DNA of 64,000 bases, taken from Pseudomonas viridiflava. Lineage in GTDB: Bacteria; Pseudomonadota; Gammaproteobacteria; Pseudomonadales; Pseudomonadaceae. The number at the start of each line of letters is the position of its first letter. Within the stretch, counting starts at the first letter, position 1. The stretch is from assembly GCF_900573885.1 (NCBI RefSeq), contig NZ_UPSE01000453.1:1-64000 (forward strand), given 5' to 3'. Made by a program: the position numbers and the translations under genes. Below, one piece after another: positions 54,678-64,000 of the stretch. The notes beneath the pieces are model-generated. The model ran no database searches. It was given only the letters and a program-made list of their open reading frames with translations, and was not told the DNA's origin.

Positions 54678-56651
54678 TCACGCCAAGCGAAAATGCTCCA
54701 CCATCCCCTGCAATTCATTGCTCAAACTCGCCAATTCAATACTCGACGCTGCCGTGCCTTCCATGGCCATGGAGGACTGATCGGCGCTGCTGCGAATATT
54801 GGTGACGCTGCGGTTGATCTCTTCGGCCACCGAGCTCTGCTGTTCGGCCGCTGCCGCAATTTGTTGGTTCATTTGGTGAATAACCGACACCGCCGCCGCG
54901 ATGCTGCCCAAGGCGCTTTCGGTTTCCAGGGCATCGCTGACGGTGAGCTGCACCAGCGCCGTGCTGCTCTGAATCTGGCTGACCGAACTTTGCGCGCCTT
55001 TCTGCAAGGCGCTGACCAGCCGTTCGATTTCTTCGGTGGACTGCTGCGTGCGTTTTGCCAGCGCGCGAACCTCGTCGGCAACCACTGCAAAACCTCTGCC
55101 CTGCTCGCCCGCACGCGCGGCTTCGATGGCGGCGTTCAGTGCTAGCAGGTTGGTCTGTTCGGCCACGCTTTTGATCACGCTGAGCACCGATACGATGTTC
55201 TGAATCTCGCTGCTCAGGTTCTGGATGCTGTCGCTGGCCGAGCTCGACGATGCGGAAAGCTGCTCGATGCGCGCCATGGTCTGACGCACCACGTTCTGCC
55301 CGTTCAGCACTTTCGAGTCGGCCGTTTCTGCGGCGCCAGCGGCTTCTTCGGCGTTGCGGGCAACGTCGTGAACAGTGGCGGTCATCTGGTTCATGGCCGT
55401 AGCCACTTGTTCGGTTTCTTCTTTCTGGCTGGCCACTTCAGCGTTGGTCTGTTCGGTGACAGCGGACAGCGACCGCGCGGAGGTGGCGATCTGGTTGATG
55501 CCGGCCTGCAAGCTGCCGACCATGCTGCTTAGGCTGGTCGACATCTGCTGCATGGCGCTCATCAACTGGCCCACCTCGTCGGTGCCGCGCACCTGAATCT
55601 TCGTGCTGAGGTCACCGTCGGCAATACGCGTGGCCACGTGAATGACGCTTTGCAGCGGTTTGACGATCGCGCGGGTAATCAGCAGCGAGGCGCCAAGGCC
55701 GACCAGAATCGCCAGCGCCGATGAGCCGAGAATCAGCGCCGAGTTGGCTTTGAGTTCAGCCTGCATGGCGGCGTCCTGGGCGGCGTAAGCCTGGTTGACT
55801 TCGGCCATCACCTGCTCGGCCCGTTCGCGCATTTGCGTGTACACCTGGCGCTCTTTACCGAGCAGATCGGTGTACTCGGCGAGCTTGCCGCTGAAGGTGG
55901 TGATGTTGGTGCTGACATCGTTCAGCACGGTCAGGTAACCGGAATCCTTCACCGTGCTCTTGAGGGTTTCGGCCAGTTGCAGGGCTTCGTCCGCCTGGGC
56001 GATTTTCGTCGCTTCGAGGCTTTCGCCTTCGGCCGCCTTGCGGCTTTGTGCCAGGCGCAGGTGGGCTTCGTTCATGGCTTGCAGCATCAGGCGCGACACC
56101 TGGCTGACCTGCCCCGCCTGCACGATAAATTCCGCACCGTTCTGCCCTTGGGAGTCCTTGAGCTCATAAGCGCCATCGTCGGCCAGCCCGGCTTGCAGCA
56201 GATCAAGGTTGTTGGCCACGCTGGTCACCGACCAACTGGCCATTTCCAGCGCCAGGTCCTTGGCCAGGGCCAGCTCGACGAATTGGTCGAACGAGCTGCG
56301 GTAGGCGCCGAGCGCCTGTTCCACAGCATCCATGGCGGTAGCGCTGGAGGGCGACTGCTGCTTGAGCGTGGCAGTGGCGGCGAGAATGTCGTCCACGCCT
56401 TTGCGCAAGGCGTCGGCGGCCTTGGCATCGCCACTGATGGAAAACGCCTGCTCCGCGAGCCGCACCCGAAGTACGGCGCTGTTGATGGCCGACATCTGCT
56501 TCTGCGCATCGAAGCGCTGGCTGATGGCCTGCAACGAAGTGACGCCGATCGCGGCCACCACAGCGGTCAGCAGCAGCACCAGACCAAATCCGCTGCCCAG
56601 CTTTTTGGCCATGCCCAGATTGGCGAAACTGCGTTGCAAGATCGAAATCAT
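54678..56651 (-). CDS. Methyl-accepting chemotaxis protein
   Basis: This 657-residue chemoreceptor has an N-terminal membrane helix (about residues 18-40, [19 protein letters not shown]) and a long helical periplasmic sensing region (about 45-295, of the double-helical-bundle size). A second helix (about 300-325, [19 protein letters not shown]) is followed by a HAMP domain (about 326-380) and a cytosolic signalling domain (about 390-657) with the highly conserved hairpin tip [20 protein letters not shown] (about 503-522) and [10 protein letters not shown]. The ligand is unknown. No CheB/CheR-type pentapeptide tail is seen. Confidence 0.95.
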   Translation of the reverse strand: MISILQRSFANLGMAKKLGSGFGLVLLLTAVVAAIGVTSLQAISQRFDAQKQMSAINSAVLRVRLAEQAFSISGDAKAADALRKGVDDILAATATLKQQSPSSATAMDAVEQALGAYRSSFDQFVELALAKDLALEMASWSVTSVANNLDLLQAGLADDGAYELKDSQGQNGAEFIVQAGQVSQVSRLMLQAMNEAHLRLAQSRKAAEGESLEATKIAQADEALQLAETLKSTVKDSGYLTVLNDVSTNITTFSGKLAEYTDLLGKERQVYTQMRERAEQVMAEVNQAYAAQDAAMQAELKANSALILGSSALAILVGLGASLLITRAIVKPLQSVIHVATRIADGDLSTKIQVRGTDEVGQLMSAMQQMSTSLSSMVGSLQAGINQIATSARSLSAVTEQTNAEVASQKEETEQVATAMNQMTATVHDVARNAEEAAGAAETADSKVLNGQNVVRQTMARIEQLSASSSSASDSIQNLSSEIQNIVSVLSVIKSVAEQTNLLALNAAIEAARAGEQGRGFAVVADEVRALAKRTQQSTEEIERLVSALQKGAQSSVSQIQSSTALVQLTVSDALETESALGSIAAAVSVIHQMNQQIAAAAEQQSSVAEEINRSVTNIRSSADQSSMAMEGTAASSIELASLSNELQGMVEHFRLA

Positions 56652-57022
56652 CGCGCCGGTCCTCTATCGAATGCTTAACGACAGGTCTGTGTATTCAAGA
56701 ATCATGCGAAGTTGCGACGCGGGAAGGTCCGGCACAAGCGGCTTTACCCTTGGGTATGGCAAATAGCTATGCCGGGGTCGTTTTCAGAACAAAAAACTGG
56801 CGCCAGGCCATGGCAGCGAATCTTCAGGCCCATCCTGTTGCGCTCGCCGCGCCCCATAACGTCGCAACACAGGCGAGAACAGACATCACACAACAGCAAA
56901 ACCGGCCCCACTGCCCGGCAGCAGCGGCTGCGCCACATTCGCGTTGATTGTTGAAAGCCCGGGAGCGCCGTGGTTACTGAGCTAACGAAGAAAAACATCT
57001 AGCACTTTCGTCTAACAGTGCG

Positions 57023-57052
57023 TTGACAAACGTTACAGGGTCTGTCGATAAT
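57023..57052 (+). promoter_or_regulatory. Sigma70 promoter for the oprD-type porin
   Basis: TTGACA (57023-57028), an 18-base spacer and GATAAT (57047-57052). The -35 is perfect and the -10 has one mismatch. It lies about 60 bases before the small ORF and 300 before the porin ATG. Confidence 0.6.
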
Positions 57053-57110
57053 CCCGACACAGTTGTACGACAACCTATAACAACAAAAACAATATTTGCA
57101 GGACCACGCC

Positions 57111-57215
57111 ATGCCGACTCGCACCCTCGCCAGTCTCGTACCGCGCCAGCCTTCGGCCCGGTCTTTCGTTCGCCTTCACGGGCCACCCCATCCTTTCGAA
57201 TTCGCTGACGGCTAG
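57111..57215 (+). CDS. Possible 34-residue leader peptide
   Basis: ATG 57111 is seven bases after AGGA and opens a frame of 34 codons to TAG 57213-57215: N-terminus MPTRTLASLVPRQPSARSF, Pro- and Arg-rich, ending FEFADG. It lies in the porin leader and could be an upstream ORF that modulates porin expression. Its good ribosome site is the main support; no homology is recognised. Confidence 0.3.
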   Translation: MPTRTLASLVPRQPSARSFVRLHGPPHPFEFADG

Positions 57216-57352
57216 TCCGCAGCAATAGGCCCGGCTGCGTTCCAGCCTGGCCCAACGCCTCGACACAGGGGCATCACCGGTTCCGCCTTTTGATGCAGGC
57301 CAGATTTGGCCCGCAGGGGAACGGCTTTTTCAAAAATGGGAGCACAACAACA

Positions 57353-58621
57353 ATGAAGACCCGCACCACTCGTTCGCTCGCCCTCCTGGGCGCAGGCAGC
57401 ATGGCAATGGCGCTGCCGTTGATGTCTCAGGCTGAAGGCTTTCTGGAAGACACCAAGGCGACGCTGAATCTGCGTAACGCCTACTTCAACCGCAACTTCA
57501 CCAACCCGGCTTACCCCAACGCGGCCAACCCGCAGAACAAAGCCGAAGAGTGGACGCAGAACTTCATTCTCGATGTGAAATCCGGCTACACCCCCGGCCC
57601 GGTGGGCTTTGGTGTGGACGTGCTTGGCCTGTACTCGCAAAAACTGGACGGCGGCAAAGGCACCGGCGGTTCGCAACTACTGCCGATTCACAGCGACGGT
57701 CGCCCGGCCGACAACTTCGGCCGCCTGGGTGTAGCAGCCAAAGCCAAGTTCTCGAAAACCGAATTGAAGGTCGGCGAGTGGATGCCGGTACTGCCGATTC
57801 TGCGCTCGGACGACGGCCGCTCCCTGCCGCAAACCTTCCGCGGCGGCCAGGTAACGTCGCAAGAAATCGACGGCCTGACCTTGTACGGCGGCCAGTTCCG
57901 CCAGAACAGCCCGCGTAACGATGCGAGCATGGAAGACATGTCCATGAACGGGCGCGGTGCCTTCCTCTCCGACCGCTTCAACTTTGGCGGCGGCGAGTAC
58001 ACCTTCAACGAAAAACGCACCACCTTTGGCGTGTGGTATGCCGAGCTGGAAGACATTTACCAGCAGCAATACTTCAACGTGCTGCACAGCCAGCCGGTCG
58101 GCGACGTCACCCTGGGTGCGAACCTCGGCTACTTCATGGGCAAGGAAGACGGCAGCCAACTGGCCGGCGACCTCGACAACAAAACCGCCTTTGCCATGCT
58201 TTCCGCCAAATACGGCGGCAGCACCTTCTACGTAGGCCTGCAAAAAGTCAGCGGCGACGATGGCTGGATGCGCGTCAACGGCACCAGCGGCGGCACCCTG
58301 GCGAACGACAGCTACAACTCCAGTTATGACAACGCCAAGGAAAAATCCTGGCAGCTGCGTCACGACTTCAACTTCGCCGCCGTTGGCGTGCCGGGTCTGA
58401 CCTTGATGAACCGTTACATCAGCGGCGACAACGTGCATGTCGGCACCGTCACCGATGGCAAGGAATGGGGTCGCGAGTCCGAACTGGCGTACACCGTGCA
58501 GAGCGGCACCTTCAAAAACCTCAACTTCAAATGGCGCAACGCGAGCATCCGCCGCGACTACAGCGTCAACGAGTTTGACGAGAACCGCCTGTTTATCAGC
58601 TACCCGCTTTCGCTGCTGTAA
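57353..58621 (+). CDS. OprD-family outer membrane porin
   Basis: This 422-residue porin has a signal peptide (about residues 1-24, SMAMALPLMSQAEG) and an 18-strand barrel. OprD-family hallmarks are GFLEDTKATLNLRNAYFNR at the mature N-terminus, FGRLGVAAKAKFSKTELKVG, and the C-terminal RLFISYPLSLL. The start is ATG 57353 after GGGAGC; the frame to 57290 is not credible. OprD-type porins import basic amino acids, small acids or aromatic compounds. The nearest paralogue group cannot be set by eye. Confidence 0.93.
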   Translation: MKTRTTRSLALLGAGSMAMALPLMSQAEGFLEDTKATLNLRNAYFNRNFTNPAYPNAANPQNKAEEWTQNFILDVKSGYTPGPVGFGVDVLGLYSQKLDGGKGTGGSQLLPIHSDGRPADNFGRLGVAAKAKFSKTELKVGEWMPVLPILRSDDGRSLPQTFRGGQVTSQEIDGLTLYGGQFRQNSPRNDASMEDMSMNGRGAFLSDRFNFGGGEYTFNEKRTTFGVWYAELEDIYQQQYFNVLHSQPVGDVTLGANLGYFMGKEDGSQLAGDLDNKTAFAMLSAKYGGSTFYVGLQKVSGDDGWMRVNGTSGGTLANDSYNSSYDNAKEKSWQLRHDFNFAAVGVPGLTLMNRYISGDNVHVGTVTDGKEWGRESELAYTVQSGTFKNLNFKWRNASIRRDYSVNEFDENRLFISYPLSLL

Positions 58622-58674
58622 ACCGTCGGGCTTCGCCTGGCATCGACTTACTCCTCGTGTGAAAACACGCTTTG

Positions 58675-58699
58675 GCCCGTCCTCGTGACGGGCTTTTTT
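58675..58699 (+). terminator. Terminator after the oprD-type gene
   Basis: GCCCGT-CCTCGTG-ACGGGC followed by TTTTTTA, about 55 bases past the stop. Confidence 0.85.
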
Positions 58700-58714
58700 A
58701 TGCTTGCTCTTTAT

Positions 58715-58795
58715 TGTGGGAGCGACTTCAGTCGCGATTCCTGGAAACGGTGTTTGCCGGTAAATCGCCATCGCGGCTAAAGCCGCTCCTACAGG
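58715..58795. repeat. REP palindrome pair
   Basis: TGTGGGAGCGACTTCAGTCG with CGATT and, inverted, CATCGCGGCTAAAGCCGCTC with CTACAGG. It lies between the two converging terminators. Confidence 0.8.
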
Positions 58796-58821
58796 AGCGC
58801 GGTGGGCGGTTTGTTGGGCAT

Positions 58822-58849
58822 AAAAAAACCCCGACCAGGTCGGGGTTTC
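58822..58849 (-). terminator. Terminator after gap
   Basis: The minus strand reads AAACCCCGACCTGGTCGGGG with TTTTTTT following. It is a clean hairpin. Confidence 0.9.
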
Positions 58850-58902
58850 TCGTTTCGCTGTAGCGCAGCGGTAAAAAGACTACCGCGCGCTCACGCGCAT
58901 TA

Positions 58903-60351
58903 TCACGCTGGGAAAGAAGGCGGATTAACGTCTGCCATGTCTTCCATTACGCGCACTACCTGGCAGCTGTAACCGAATTCGTTGTCGTACCAGACGTACA
59001 GCACAACGCGGTTGTCGTTGCAGATGGTGGCTTCAGCGTCGACCACACCGGCGAAACGCGAGCCGACGAAGTCAGTGGACACCACTTCCAGCGAGTTGAC
59101 GAAGTCGATCTGGCGATGCAGATCCGAGTGCAGCGCTACGTAGCGCAGGTACTCGTTCATCTCTTCGCGAGTGGACGCCTTTTCCAGGTTCAGGTTGAGG
59201 ATGGCCATCGACACGTTTGGTGTCGGCACGCGAATGGCGTTGCCGGTCAACTTGCCAGCCAGTTCCGGCAGGGCCTTGGCAGCGGCAGTGGCAGCACCGG
59301 TTTCGGTGATCACCATGTTCAGCGGCGCGCTGCGACCACGACGGTCGCCCTTGTGGAAGTTGTCGATCAGGTTCTGGTCGTTGGTGTACGAGTGAACGGT
59401 TTCAACATGGCCGTTAACGATGCCGAACTTGTCATTCACAGCCTTGAGCACCGGCACGATGGCGTTGGTGGTGCACGAAGCGGCGGAGATGATTTTGTCG
59501 TCCGGGGTGATTTCACCGTGGTTGATGCCGTGCACGATGTTTTTCAGTTTGCCTTTGCCCGGCGCGGTCAGTACCACGCGGTCAACGCCTGGGCACGCCA
59601 GGTGCTGGCCGAGGCCCTCGGCGTCACGCCATACACCGGTGTTGTCGACCAGCAGCGCATTGCTGATGCCGTACTGGGTGTAGTCGACTTCTTTCGGCTC
59701 TTTGGCGTAGATAACCTGGATCAGGTTGCCGTTGGCGGTGAGGGTGTTGTTTTCCTCGTCAACGGTGATGGTGCCGTTGAACGGACCGTGTACCGAGTCG
59801 CGACGCAGCAGGCTGGCGCGTTTCACCAGGTCGTTGCTGGCGCCTTTGCGCACGACAATCGCACGCAGACGCAAGCCGTCGCCGCCACCGGTTTTCTCGA
59901 TCAGGATGCGTGCCAGCAGACGACCGATACGACCGAAGCCGTACAGCACAACGTCGGTGCCTTTACGCGGGGTGCCGTTCTGCTTGCCCACCACAGCGGC
60001 CAGTTCGTCACGCACGAACTGCTCGATGGCGCGGCCGTTGCCGTCAGCTTTGAATTTGACCACCAGCTTGCCGAGGTCCACCGAAGCGGCGCCCAGCTTC
60101 AGGCTGCTCATTTCTTTCAGGACGGCGAAGGTCTCGTGAACGGACAGTTCGCTTTCGTCAGCCTGGCGGTGACGGGCGAAGCGGTGGGCTTTGAGAATCT
60201 GGATAACCGAACGGTTAATCAGGCTGCGACCGTAGATAGAGGTCACCACGTTGTTGTTGCGGTAGAGCTGACCAATCAGCGGAATCATCGCCTCCGCGAG
60301 TGCTTCACGATCAATCCATTCACCAAGACACTGATCAGGCTTCTGAGTCAC
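58903..60351 (-). CDS. gap: Glyceraldehyde-3-phosphate dehydrogenase, long form
   Basis: This 482-residue enzyme belongs to the long Pseudomonas type, with about 130 extra N-terminal residues before the NAD fold. It has GFGRIGRLLARIL (about 130-142), catalytic cysteine SAASCTTNAIVPV (about residues 288-300), and YDNEFGYSCQVVR at the end. The start is GTG 60351, giving MTQKPDQCLG after AAGG; the ORF extends six codons upstream to TTG 60369. It probably runs in gluconeogenesis. It is divergent from mfd. Confidence 0.96.
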   Translation of the reverse strand: MTQKPDQCLGEWIDREALAEAMIPLIGQLYRNNNVVTSIYGRSLINRSVIQILKAHRFARHRQADESELSVHETFAVLKEMSSLKLGAASVDLGKLVVKFKADGNGRAIEQFVRDELAAVVGKQNGTPRKGTDVVLYGFGRIGRLLARILIEKTGGGDGLRLRAIVVRKGASNDLVKRASLLRRDSVHGPFNGTITVDEENNTLTANGNLIQVIYAKEPKEVDYTQYGISNALLVDNTGVWRDAEGLGQHLACPGVDRVVLTAPGKGKLKNIVHGINHGEITPDDKIISAASCTTNAIVPVLKAVNDKFGIVNGHVETVHSYTNDQNLIDNFHKGDRRGRSAPLNMVITETGAATAAAKALPELAGKLTGNAIRVPTPNVSMAILNLNLEKASTREEMNEYLRYVALHSDLHRQIDFVNSLEVVSTDFVGSRFAGVVDAEATICNDNRVVLYVWYDNEFGYSCQVVRVMEDMADVNPPSFPA

Positions 60352-60511
60352 GGGCAATACCTTTAACAAGTATGTAGGGGCTGAAAAAACGGGCTACATT
60401 ATGACGGCCTCCATCAACGGCGGCAATCTGCAGCGGACGAAACACTGACAGCATAGAGGCCGGATAGTTACAATCCATCCGGTTAATCCTCAACCGGAGC
60501 CACGACCTCTC

Positions 60512-63961
<3,450 letters not shown>

Positions 63962-64000
63962 TAAAACTACTGCGCTCGGCAGGGCCGCGTTGAGAACAGG

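Larger units (their letters stand above)
56652..57352. other. Long leader region upstream of the oprD-type porin
   Basis: This 701-base gap contains a promoter (57023-57052) and a 34-codon ORF (57111-57215). It also holds a region 57216-57340 without signal except the GGGAGC ribosome site at 57337-57342. I saw no terminator between the promoter and the porin, so the mRNA would have a leader of about 290 bases. Confidence 0.55.

Overview
The window is chromosomal DNA of a Pseudomonas species. The best evidence is gene order. The run lipoprotein-oprF-sigX-cmpX-crfX-cmaX/zntB-rraA-hydrolase-ppsA-ppsR, the block thrS-infC-rpmI-rplT-pheS-pheT-ihfA-merR-tRNA-Pro, the prp propionate cluster and the gap/mfd pair are all typical of that genus, and many proteins look nearly identical to Pseudomonas families. 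I do not assign a species.

Layout. 1-726: the 5' tip of a 16S rRNA gene (minus strand) and its leader, which carries four tandem sigma70-type promoters, each with a 16-base spacer. 727-9414: an SPFH/prohibitin gene, tRNA-Pro, and the minus-strand translation block. In that block infC uses a non-canonical AUU start that overlaps the thrS stop codon. 9415-15722: a 6.3-kb integrative island of visibly lower GC, inserted in the 3' half of tRNA-Val. It is bounded by a 51-base direct repeat, and the intact tRNA lies at the right end. It carries a tyrosine integrase, a winged-helix protein, several small unknown ORFs, a helicase-like replication protein interrupted by one in-frame TAA, a 500-base region rich in repeats and hairpins that could be an origin, a small protein with a GRPTK tail, and an oppositely oriented membrane protein that may be cargo. 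There are no conjugation or capsid genes, so it looks like a phage satellite or other small parasitic replicon.

15723-28050: tRNA-Val promoter, gamma-glutamylputrescine oxidase, the oprF-sigX envelope-stress locus, ZntB-like transporter, rraA, a hydrolase, the PEP synthase/regulator divergent pair and a LysE exporter. 28050-34936: the 2-methylcitrate cluster in the minus-strand order prpR-prpB-prpC-acnD-prpF, with two GntR-type operator candidates upstream. 34937-38590: a repeat element, then a three-gene set (aspartic-protease-like protein, inactive transglutaminase/multi-TM protein, ATP-grasp glutamate-ligase-like protein). 38895-48112: azoreductase, LysR regulator, hydrolase, cyclophilin, ABC exporter, two DUF2790 proteins, a large acyltransferase-like protein and a phosphate-type porin. 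48635-64000: pirin, YceH, GST, PLP aminotransferase, MarR regulator, LysE and BenE transporters, a chemoreceptor, an OprD-type porin, a long glyceraldehyde-3-phosphate dehydrogenase and Mfd.

The host regions are ordinary apart from many REP palindromes and other dispersed inverted repeats in the spacers. The accessory interest is concentrated in the tRNA-Val island.
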